20,842 bases of DNA from NCBI GenBank assembly GCA_965371945.1, contig CBDVAK010000025.1:1-20842 (forward strand), read 5' to 3'. Below, piece after piece: positions 14,915-20,842 of the stretch. How positions within the stretch are numbered: the stretch's first letter is position 1; every line of letters starts with the position of its first letter. The stretch comes from CBDVAK01 sp965371945. GTDB lineage: Bacteria; Pseudomonadota; Gammaproteobacteria; Competibacterales; JAHEDQ01. The position numbers were made by a program, and so were the translations under genes. The notes under the pieces are model-generated. The model was not told the origin of the DNA and searched no databases. It worked only from the letters and a program-made list of their open reading frames with translations.

Positions 14915-15238
14915 ATGGATAGCGATCACAGGCACGACGACGTCAGCGGCGGCGCGGTCACCGAAAAAGCGCAGCCGAAGCTGAAACGTCCGCCGATGTT
15001 CAAGGTCATACTATTGAACGATGACTTCACGCCCATGGAGTTCGTCGTCCACATTCTGGAGCAGTTTTTCGGGATGGGACGCGAGAAGGCGACCCAGATC
15101 ATGCTGCATGTGCACACCAGGGGCAAAGGCGTTTGCGGGGTTTTCACGCATGAGATCGCCGAGACCAAGGCGGAGCAGGTCAACTTCTACGCAAGAGACA
15201 GACAGCACCCCTTGATGTGTACCCTGGAAGAAGCCTGA
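14915..15238 (+). CDS. clpS: ATP-dependent Clp protease adaptor ClpS
   Basis: A 107-residue ClpS (E. coli 106) that delivers N-degron substrates (N-terminal Leu, Phe, Tyr, Trp) to ClpAP. After a variable, charged N-terminal extension (residues 1-24) comes the folded core. The N-degron pocket residues are visible as Asn35-Asp36-Asp37 in LLNDDFTPMEFVV and His67 in HVHTRGKGVCGVF. The C-terminus HPLMCTLEEA matches the family end. No good Shine-Dalgarno precedes the ATG, but start and length fit the family. clpA lies 213 bp downstream on the same strand, an unusually wide gap filled by a repeat-bounded element. Confidence 0.96.
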   Translation: MDSDHRHDDVSGGAVTEKAQPKLKRPPMFKVILLNDDFTPMEFVVHILEQFFGMGREKATQIMLHVHTRGKGVCGVFTHEIAETKAEQVNFYARDRQHPLMCTLEEA

Positions 15239-15244
15239 TCACCG

Positions 15245-15420
15245 GGAGGCGGTCCGAGAATAGCGATCGTAGCGAGGACCAGCCTGGTTGGGCCGGATTG
15301 TCGATCATTTGAGGCGAATGGTTGTGCCATCTATAGTTGAGCTACCTGGCGAAAAGGATCGGGGAATACGGTCAGCCAGGCTTGTGCGCAGTAGAGCCAG
15401 TCTGTTTCCGGACAGACTCC
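15245..15420. mobile_element. MITE-like element with terminal inverted repeats, in the clpS-clpA spacer
   Basis: The left end (from 15245, GGAGGCGGTCC) and the right end read on the minus strand (from 15420, GGAGTCTGTCC) match at 9 of 11 bases. Weaker similarity continues inward for about 45 bp, including AGCCTGG and a nearby CCG. The right terminal repeat is about 85% identical over 46 columns to 20796-20840, an independent copy. Each terminal repeat can fold on itself: GGTCC...GGACC in the left one, TGTCC...GGACA in the copy at 20801-20836, a compensatory change. The interior (about 85 bp) has no transposase. Without the 176 bp, clpS and clpA would be 37 bp apart. No target duplication is evident. 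Confidence 0.6.
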
Positions 15421-15451
15421 TAGCCGTATCGCTGTACACTGAGGTATCGTC

Positions 15452-17710
15452 ATGCTGAGCAAGGAACTGGAACAGTCCATCAACCTGGCATTCAAGGAAG
15501 CCCGGGCGAAGCGGCACGAGTTCCTCACCGTCGAGCATCTGCTGCTGTCTTTGCTGGACAATCCCTCGGCGCTGGAAGTCCTCAAGGCCTGCGCTGCCGA
15601 CCCGGAACGGCTCAAGCAATCACTGATCACTTTCCTGTCCGAGAACACGCCGCTGCTGGGCAGCAACGACAGCCGTGAGACCCAGCCCACGCTGGGGTTT
15701 CAACGCGTTCTCCAGCGGGCCGTCCTGCATGTACAGTCGTCGGGTCGCAAAGAGGTCACCGGCGCCAACGTGCTGGTGGCGATTTTCGGCGAACAGGAGT
15801 CGCATTCGGTATATCTGCTCAAGCAGCAGAGTGTTTCCCGGCTGGATGTCGTCAACTATATTTCCCACGGCATCTCCAAGGTGCCGGATGATTCCCAGGA
15901 CCCGGGGGCCGAGCCCGCACCCGACGAAGAAGCGGCCGAGAACGGATCCAACCGACCGTTGGAGCAGTTTGCCAGCAACCTCAATCAGCGCGCGTCGCAG
16001 GGCTTCATCGATCCGCTGATCGGGCGTCGCGCGGAAGTGGATCGTACTGTGCAAATCCTCTGCAGGCGACGCAAGAACAACCCGTTGCTGGTGGGCGAGG
16101 CAGGGGTGGGGAAGACCGCGATTGCCGAAGGACTGGCCAAACAGATCGTCGAAGGCAAGGTTCCGGAGGTACTCGCGGACGCCACCATTTACGCCCTGGA
16201 CCTTGGCGCCCTGGTGGCAGGCACCAAATACCGTGGTGATTTCGAAAAGCGCCTGAAGTCATTGCTCAATCAGATCAAGCGTGAGCCGCGTGCCATTTTG
16301 TTCATCGATGAGATTCATACCATCATCGGAGCGGGCGCGGCGTCCGGCGGCGTCATGGATGCTTCCAATCTGCTCAAACCGATGCTTGCGAACGGCGATC
16401 TCAAGTGTATCGGCTCGACCACCTATCAGGAGTTTCGCGGAATTTTCGAAAAAGACCGCGCGCTGGCGCGACGTTTCCAGAAAATCGATGTTCCCGAACC
16501 CAGCGTCGAGGAAACCGTGCTGATCTTGAGAGGCCTGAAGAGTCGCTTCGAAGAACATCACGAGGTTCGCTATTCCCCCAAGGCCCTGCGGGCCGCCGCG
16601 GAGCTCGCGGACCGCTACATGAATGATCGCTACCTGCCGGACAAGGCGATCGATGTCATCGACGAAGCCGGTGCGAATCTGAAACTGCTGCCGCCGTCAC
16701 GACGCAAGAAAACCATCGGCGTCACAGATATCGAGTCAATCATCTCCAAGATGGCCCGGGTGCCGGCAAAAACCGTTTCGGCCTCCGACAAACAGGTACT
16801 GAAGAACCTGGAACGGGACCTGAAAATGGTGGTCTACGGACAGGACCCGGCGATCGCGATGCTCAGCAACGCGATCAAGCTGTCGAGAGCCGGGTTGGGC
16901 AACGAGCAGCAGCCGATCGGCTCTTTTCTGCTGACCGGACCCACCGGTGTGGGCAAGACCGAGGTGACGCGGCAATTGGCGCGGATCATGGGCATCGACC
17001 TGGTGCGCTTCGATATGTCCGAGTACATGGAGCGCCACACGGTTTCCAGATTGATAGGTGCACCGCCGGGCTATGTCGGATTCGATCAGGGTGGACTGCT
17101 GACCGAGGCGATCATCAAGCAACCTCATGCGGTATTGCTGCTGGACGAGGTCGAGAAAGCCCATCCCGATGTCTTCAACCTGTTACTGCAGGTGATGGAC
17201 CACGGCACATTGACCGACAACAACGGCCGCAAGGCGGACTTCCGCAACGTGGTACTGGTGATGACCAGCAATGCCGGCGCGTCGGAGATGGATCGCAGCT
17301 CTATGGGCTTTACCACCCAGGACCACAGCAGCGACGGAATGGAAGCGGTACGGAAAACCTTTACACCGGAGTTTCGCAACCGGCTCGATGCCATCGTGCA
17401 ATTTCGGCCGCTGGCCCCGGACACCATCCTGCACGTGGTCGACAAGTTCATCATCGAACTGGAAACACAGCTCGAATCAAAGAACGTCACCCTGACGTTG
17501 GATGGCCCGGCCCGCGCATGGCTGGCCGAGCACGGCTACGATCCTAAAATGGGGGCCAGACCCATGGCGCGCTTGTTACAGGAGTCGATCAAGCGGCCCC
17601 TGGCCGAGGATCTGTTGTTCGGCCGTCTCATCAACGGTGGTCACGTTGATGTCGGCGTGGGCGACGATGGGGAACTGCAACTGCGGGTTGCCGAGGAAGA
17701 AACCGCCTAG
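15452..17710 (+). CDS. clpA: ATP-dependent Clp protease ATP-binding subunit ClpA
   Basis: A 752-residue Hsp100/AAA+ unfoldase (E. coli ClpA is 758) that unfolds substrates for ClpP and receives N-degron clients from ClpS. The N-domain spans about residues 1-145. The first AAA+ module has Walker A GEAGVGKTA (Lys221) and Walker B ILFIDEIHT. The second has GPTGVGKTE (Lys502) and LLLDEVEKAHPDVFN, then RNRLDAIVQF. The ClpP-docking loop reads Met-Gly-Phe (residues 618-620), where E. coli has Ile-Gly-Leu. GAGG lies 7 nt before the ATG. It converges on infA. ClpP is not in the window. Confidence 0.97.
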   Translation: MLSKELEQSINLAFKEARAKRHEFLTVEHLLLSLLDNPSALEVLKACAADPERLKQSLITFLSENTPLLGSNDSRETQPTLGFQRVLQRAVLHVQSSGRKEVTGANVLVAIFGEQESHSVYLLKQQSVSRLDVVNYISHGISKVPDDSQDPGAEPAPDEEAAENGSNRPLEQFASNLNQRASQGFIDPLIGRRAEVDRTVQILCRRRKNNPLLVGEAGVGKTAIAEGLAKQIVEGKVPEVLADATIYALDLGALVAGTKYRGDFEKRLKSLLNQIKREPRAILFIDEIHTIIGAGAASGGVMDASNLLKPMLANGDLKCIGSTTYQEFRGIFEKDRALARRFQKIDVPEPSVEETVLILRGLKSRFEEHHEVRYSPKALRAAAELADRYMNDRYLPDKAIDVIDEAGANLKLLPPSRRKKTIGVTDIESIISKMARVPAKTVSASDKQVLKNLERDLKMVVYGQDPAIAMLSNAIKLSRAGLGNEQQPIGSFLLTGPTGVGKTEVTRQLARIMGIDLVRFDMSEYMERHTVSRLIGAPPGYVGFDQGGLLTEAIIKQPHAVLLLDEVEKAHPDVFNLLLQVMDHGTLTDNNGRKADFRNVVLVMTSNAGASEMDRSSMGFTTQDHSSDGMEAVRKTFTPEFRNRLDAIVQFRPLAPDTILHVVDKFIIELETQLESKNVTLTLDGPARAWLAEHGYDPKMGARPMARLLQESIKRPLAEDLLFGRLINGGHVDVGVGDDGELQLRVAEEETA

Positions 17711-17779
17711 CACGGTTCCAAGATGGGCGCTGCACTCACGCAGATGCGCAGGATGTGGTTTCTACGAGGGTAGCGGCGA

Positions 17780-17998
17780 TCAGCGATTGCGGTAGACGAT
17801 ACGCCCCTTGCTGAGATCATAGGGTGTCAGCTCCACCTTGACCTTGTCGCCGGTAAGAATGCGAATATAGTGTTTGCGCATCCGCCCGGAGATATGGGCG
17901 GTCACCACGTGGCCATTCTCCAACTCCACCCGGAACGTCGTGTTGGGAAGCGTGTCAACCACGGTGCCGTCCATTTCAATGCTGTCTTCCTTCGCCAT
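17780..17998 (-). CDS. infA: Translation initiation factor IF-1
   Basis: Exactly 72 residues, the same as E. coli IF-1, an S1-like OB-fold protein that binds the ribosomal A site during initiation. MAKEDSIEMDGTVVDTLPN, ENGHVVTAHISGRMRKHYIRI and the TPYDLSKGRIVYR end are near-invariant features. The start ATG (17996-17998) has GGAG 8 nt upstream; an upstream in-frame start would add 18 non-family residues. It is last in the minus-strand series FemAB-like, aat, bpt, infA, and 90 bp of spacer with its own candidate promoter precede it. The 17711-17779 gap to clpA shows no obvious terminator. Confidence 0.97.
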   Translation of the reverse strand: MAKEDSIEMDGTVVDTLPNTTFRVELENGHVVTAHISGRMRKHYIRILTGDKVKVELTPYDLSKGRIVYRNR

Positions 17999-18033
17999 CC
18001 TGCGTACTCCTGCTGGCAAGTTGAACCGCCGGC

Positions 18034-18062
18034 ACCATACAGAATTGGGCATTCAGCAGCAA
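18034..18062 (-). promoter_or_regulatory. Candidate promoter for infA
   Basis: On the minus strand, TTGCTG (18057-18062), a 17-bp spacer and TATGGT (18034-18039), in the bpt-infA gap. Predicted start near 18027, about 30 nt before the infA ATG. Confidence 0.4.
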
Positions 18063-18088
18063 GTGCCGAGATGCCTGCGCCGCACTGA

Positions 18089-18772
18089 TCAGATTCCGAT
18101 CCAGCGGCCCTCGATCAGTTTCTGGTGGGGCTTGAAGCGGTCCTTGTAGGCCATCTTGGGGGAACCCGCGATCCAGTAGCCCAGATACAACCAGTCCAGC
18201 TTCTCGGCCCGTGCCACCTGGATCTGCTTGAGAATCGCCCAATTGCCCAGACCCGCCTCACGCTCGTCGGGATCGAAGAAAGTATAGACCGCGGAAAGCC
18301 CGTCCGGCAGAAAATCGCAGATCGCAACCCCCAGCAATCGCCTGGCATCCCGAATTTCGTAGAAGCGAGTGCGGCAGCGTTCGCTGATGAGAAAAGCCTC
18401 GAAATCTCCAGGCTGCGGGTCGTTCATCCCACCATCCGGGTGCCGGGAATCCAGATAACGCTGATAGAGGCAGGTGTATTCCGGTGTGCAACGCGGTGTG
18501 ACCGGCTTGAAGCTCAGATGTTCGTTTCGCTGCAGCAGTCGCCGCAAGGAACGGCCCGGTGCGAAAGCCCGTACCGGTACCCGCAGCGAGCGACATTCGG
18601 TACAACCAAAACATTGCGGCCGGTACAGATAATCGCCACTGCGTCGAAAACCCCTGGCAATCAGCGCGGAATACAACCCCACGTTGACCGCTTCCGGTGG
18701 CACCACCAGATTGCGGGCAAGACGGCCGGACAGATAGGGACAATCGTGCGCAGTGGTCAGATAGAGCTGCAA
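18089..18772 (-). CDS. bpt: Aspartate/glutamate leucyltransferase (bacterial ATE-type)
   Basis: A 227-residue arginyl-tRNA-protein-transferase-like enzyme. Bacterial Bpt transfers leucine from Leu-tRNA to N-terminal Asp or Glu, creating a degron for ClpS-ClpAP. The ATE N-domain has CPYL (Cys11) and the cysteine cluster CFGCTEC (Cys54, Cys57, Cys60) before RSLRVPV. The C-domain shows VYTFFDPDE, LGNWAILKQI and YLGYWIAGSPKMAYKDRFKP, all typical. The start is TTG (18770-18772), with GGGAG 7 nt upstream and no in-frame ATG nearby. Its first 16 nt overlap the aat 3' end, implying coupling. The N-terminus is shorter than in many relatives, which usually have about 10 more residues before the LYLT motif. 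Confidence 0.94.
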   Translation of the reverse strand: MQLYLTTAHDCPYLSGRLARNLVVPPEAVNVGLYSALIARGFRRSGDYLYRPQCFGCTECRSLRVPVRAFAPGRSLRRLLQRNEHLSFKPVTPRCTPEYTCLYQRYLDSRHPDGGMNDPQPGDFEAFLISERCRTRFYEIRDARRLLGVAICDFLPDGLSAVYTFFDPDEREAGLGNWAILKQIQVARAEKLDWLYLGYWIAGSPKMAYKDRFKPHQKLIEGRWIGI

Positions 18773-19533
18773 GCACTGACTCCCGCGGCCAATGCAGCCA
18801 CAGTACCACTGACTGACAAGGCACGACTGACAGCCGCCGGGACCGTCCAGCGGCCGCCCCGCTGTGGTTCAACGCAGGTCGATTCCAGAATCCGACTGAA
18901 AACTGCCCTCGAGATCTCGACGGCTCCGAGCCGCAACAGGTGCTCGCTGGGAATCTGGCAATCGATGACCCGGAAGCCCGACGCAGCCAGGGTGGCGTCC
19001 AGATACACCAGGGCGACTTTCGAGGCATTGCTGCATCTGCTGAACATGGACTCGCCAAAAAATGCGCCTCCCAGGGCGACCCCGTAGAGCCCGCCAACCA
19101 ACTCGCCATCGAGGCGAACTTCCACCGAGTGTGCGTAGCCACGGCGATGGAGGAGCAGGTAGGCCTGGCGCATGGGCGCGGTGATCCAGGTTCCGGATTG
19201 ATCGCTGCGGGGCGCTGCGCAACCATCCACGACCGCGGCGAAGTCCTGATCCATGGTCACGCTGAAGCGTCCCCCGCGTACCGTTCTGCGCAGACTGCGA
19301 CTGATGTGGAGGCTGCCCGGATACAATACCGCACGCAGATCCGGCGACCACCACAGTACCGGCTGGCCTTCGCTGTACCAGGGAAATATGCCGACCCGAT
19401 ATGCTGCCAACAGGCGCCGCGGGGACAGCGATCCGCCAACCGCGAGCAGCCCATCGGGTTCACGCAATGCCTGCTCGGGGGGTGGAAAGGGTGTGCTGTC
19501 GTCCCCGGGGTCGATCCATAGCAACCGGGTCAT
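18757..19533 (-). CDS. aat: Leucyl/phenylalanyl-tRNA-protein transferase
   Basis: A 258-residue Aat (E. coli 234). It adds Leu or Phe from aminoacyl-tRNA to proteins with N-terminal Lys or Arg, making ClpS-recognised degrons. Family blocks in order: FPPPEQALREPDGLLAVGG, AYRVGIFPWYSEG, LWWSPDLRAVL, HISRSLRR, GTWITAPM, AHSVEV, GGLYGVALGGAFFGESMF and IDCQIPSEHLLRLGAVEI. After the region equivalent to the E. coli C-terminus there are about 22 extra residues rich in Ala, Ser and Val (ending AAGVSACSSI) that run into bpt. The ATG overlaps the stop of the upstream FemAB-like gene (ATGA, 19530-19533). An mRNA dyad (19541-19562) covers its weak ribosome site. Confidence 0.95.
   Translation of the reverse strand: MTRLLWIDPGDDSTPFPPPEQALREPDGLLAVGGSLSPRRLLAAYRVGIFPWYSEGQPVLWWSPDLRAVLYPGSLHISRSLRRTVRGGRFSVTMDQDFAAVVDGCAAPRSDQSGTWITAPMRQAYLLLHRRGYAHSVEVRLDGELVGGLYGVALGGAFFGESMFSRCSNASKVALVYLDATLAASGFRVIDCQIPSEHLLRLGAVEISRAVFSRILESTCVEPQRGGRWTVPAAVSRALSVSGTVAALAAGVSACSSI
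18780..18784 (-). promoter_or_regulatory. Shine-Dalgarno fixing the bpt TTG start
   Basis: GGGAG on the minus strand, 7 nt before the TTG at 18770-18772, inside the aat coding region. Confidence 0.6.
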
Positions 19534-20699
19534 GAAATTATACCCACGGCATGCCGCGGGTATGAAGTCCGGTAGGGCGAGCGTTCAGCAAGCGCGGCGA
19601 CATGGTCCCGGATGGCACGATCTTCACGGTCGACGAACTCCGTAACCGCAGCGCGGAAACCCGGATTCTGAATCCAGTGCGCGGACCAGGTAAGCACCGG
19701 CAGGAAGCCTCGGCTCAACTTGTGCTCGCCCTGGGCACCGGGTTCGAACAGCGACAGATTGTGTTCGATGCAGTGTTCGATTCCCTGGTAGTAGCAGGCC
19801 TCGAAATGCAGTCCGCTGTAGCGCTCGCTGCAACCCCAGTGCCTGCCGAAAAGCGTGTGCTGTCCCTGCAGCAGGATCGCCGTGGCGACGATGCCGGCGC
19901 CGTCGCGGGCCAGCACCACCAGCAATTGTGATCCCATGCCGGTGGCGATATCCATAAAGAACGGCAGCGTCAGGGTTGCATGACCGCCCAGACGCTCAAA
20001 AGTGGAACAATAGAGTGCATGCACCTGCGCCCACTGCGACTCGCTCAACTGATCGCCGGTGAGTCGTTCCAGGGTAATGCCGGCCTCGCGCACCTGGCGT
20101 CGCTCTCTGCTGATGTTGCGACGTTTTTTCGATTTCAACCGGGCCAGAAATGCATCGAAATCCCGATAGCCCTGGTTGCGCCAGTGGAACTGGCATCCGG
20201 TACGCCGCACCATGCCTTGGCGACGCAACACAGCCAGATCGTTGTCGAAAGGAAACAGACAATGCAGCGAGGACACATTGCTGTCGGTTGCGTGCCGGAC
20301 CAGCCCTGCGGCCAACTGTTCGCGCACTGCAGAGCCAGCCTCGCCGGGCGCAGTCAGCAGCCGCCGACCACTGACCGGGGTAAAAGGGATAGCGCTCACC
20401 AGTTTTGGATAGTAGGGGATTCCGTGACGGTGCCACGCCTCGGCCCACCCCCAGTCGAACACGAACTCGCCGTAGGAATTGTCCTTCAGATAAAGCGGTA
20501 CCGCTCCAAGGAGATCCCCGTTGCCGTCGGTTGCGAGGAGGTGATTGGGGTACCAGCCGGTGGTCTCGGAGACACAGCCGTGCCTTTCCAGCGCGGACAG
20601 GAACTCGTGGCGCAGAAACGGCTCATCGGCACCGACCAGGCGGTTCCATTGTCGCGCCTTCAGCCGGTCGATATCGGTGATCACGCTGATGTCGGTCAA
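19530..20699 (-). CDS. FemAB/GNAT-like acyltransferase family protein (PF04339-type)
   Basis: A 389-residue protein resembling the widespread 'peptidoglycan biosynthesis/recognition' family PF04339 (DUF482), related to GNAT/FemAB folds. Recognisable blocks are DEPFLRHEFLSALERHGCV, WYPNHLLA, the GEFVFDWGWAEAW segment, YYPKLVSAIPFTPVSGRRLL, KKRRNISRERR, GRHWGC and FEPGAQGEHKLSRGF. FemAB relatives use aminoacyl-tRNA donors, interesting beside aat and bpt, but no substrate is known for this family and none can be read here. The start is taken as TTG (20697-20699) because GGAG lies 8 nt upstream and the family N-terminus begins there. A GTG-type start further upstream would add about 23 non-family residues. 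Its stop overlaps the aat ATG. Confidence 0.88.
   Translation of the reverse strand: MTDISVITDIDRLKARQWNRLVGADEPFLRHEFLSALERHGCVSETTGWYPNHLLATDGNGDLLGAVPLYLKDNSYGEFVFDWGWAEAWHRHGIPYYPKLVSAIPFTPVSGRRLLTAPGEAGSAVREQLAAGLVRHATDSNVSSLHCLFPFDNDLAVLRRQGMVRRTGCQFHWRNQGYRDFDAFLARLKSKKRRNISRERRQVREAGITLERLTGDQLSESQWAQVHALYCSTFERLGGHATLTLPFFMDIATGMGSQLLVVLARDGAGIVATAILLQGQHTLFGRHWGCSERYSGLHFEACYYQGIEHCIEHNLSLFEPGAQGEHKLSRGFLPVLTWSAHWIQNPGFRAAVTEFVDREDRAIRDHVAALAERSPYRTSYPRHAVGIIS
19541..19562. other. 22-bp imperfect palindrome before aat
   Basis: A 10-bp palindromic core CGGCATGCCG (19547-19556) flanked by TACCC and GGGTA arms with one mismatched pair. It lies in the last codons of the FemAB-like gene, ending 7 nt upstream of the aat start. 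In the mRNA the 3' arm contains the only G-rich ribosome-site candidate for aat, so the dyad could hide it until upstream translation opens it. Confidence 0.45.
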
Positions 20700-20707
20700 G
20701 CTGCTGT

Positions 20708-20711
20708 CTCC
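20708..20711 (-). promoter_or_regulatory. Shine-Dalgarno fixing the FemAB-like TTG start
   Basis: GGAG on the minus strand, 8 nt upstream of the TTG at 20697-20699. The surrounding leader resembles the acnA leader (19 of 23 bases across the two start regions). The 20700-20795 stretch further upstream shows no strong promoter; the 9-mer CACAATACC occurs twice in it. Confidence 0.5.
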
Positions 20712-20795
20712 GGGACTACCGTGCACAATACCGGTGTGCCACGGGTATAGGATACCTGTCGCACACAATACCTGGAACAGCTCACAGGCCCTCCA

Positions 20796-20842
20796 CTAGA
20801 GGCTGTCCGAGAACAGACTGATCTACTGCGGACAAGCCTGAT
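20796..20842 (+). mobile_element. Partial copy of the MITE-like terminal repeat, running off the window
   Basis: About 85% identical over 46 columns to the minus strand of 15423-15377, and similar at both ends to the plus strand of 15247-15287. It contains GGCTGTCCG and CGGACAAGCC, which can pair into a 9-bp stem with one bulge. The rest of the element lies beyond the right edge, so a longer element or an insertion sequence with these ends cannot be excluded. Confidence 0.6.

Noticed and set aside
15318..15458. 46-codon frame overlapping the clpA start by 7 nt
   Set aside because: It looks like a coupled leader peptide, but it starts inside the MITE-like element, reads through its terminal repeat and has only a poorly spaced GAGG. 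Composition is explained by the repeat.
18125..19087. 320-codon plus-strand frame opposite bpt and aat
   Set aside because: Antisense shadow of two clearly conserved transferases. The plus-strand frame at 19980-20750 opposite the FemAB-like gene is likewise rejected.
1..20842. CRISPR array, tRNA or rRNA genes, prophage or defence genes
   Set aside because: No regularly spaced repeats, cloverleaf-like stretches, rRNA sequence, integrase or defence-type domains were seen. The coding genes are ordinary core metabolism, translation and proteolysis.

Overview
This 20.8-kb window is GC-rich and looks like chromosomal core DNA from a gammaproteobacterium. The evidence is an HflD homologue (a family largely confined to Gammaproteobacteria), a clpS-clpA pair converging on infA-bpt-aat, and family-typical AcnA, AcnB, malate synthase A and isocitrate lyase. 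I cannot assign a genus. I saw no tRNA, rRNA, CRISPR array or intact transposase.

Left part, minus strand (1-9939). Reading with transcription: a periplasmic c-type heme protein, a lipoprotein of unknown function, mnmA, hflD, acnB, acnA, a small class I methyltransferase, and an N-formylglutamate amidohydrolase cut by the left edge. Spacing is tight in two blocks, lipoprotein-mnmA-hflD and acnA-methyltransferase-amidohydrolase. A 236-bp spacer with a candidate promoter and a perfect inverted repeat precedes acnB. The two aconitases are in tandem, 69 bp apart.

Middle (10201-14674). phhB (plus) converges on a LysR-type regulator gene (minus). The regulator is divergent from aceB-aceA (plus), the two dedicated glyoxylate-shunt enzymes. 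The 163-bp lysR-aceB spacer holds an AT-rich palindrome at the usual LysR-site position, a good sigma70-type promoter and a second inverted repeat. aceA ends in a strong intrinsic terminator. Together with AcnA and AcnB, the window carries aconitase plus the shunt, suggesting growth on acetate, fatty acids or other C2 units.

Right part (14785-20842). clpS-clpA (plus) faces infA, bpt, aat and a FemAB/GNAT-like gene (minus). ClpS is the N-degron adaptor, ClpA the unfoldase, and Aat and Bpt attach destabilising N-terminal residues, so most of the bacterial N-degron pathway except ClpP is here.

Three non-coding features deserve most attention. (1) A 176-bp MITE-like element with imperfect terminal inverted repeats fills the clpS-clpA spacer; a further repeat copy starts at the right edge of the window. 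(2) A 48-nt sequence between acnB and acnA recurs upstream of clpS with 44/48 identity. (3) A run of ten C residues lies in the 5' coding part of acnB and could cause slippage. Several genes appear to start with TTG behind a clear Shine-Dalgarno.
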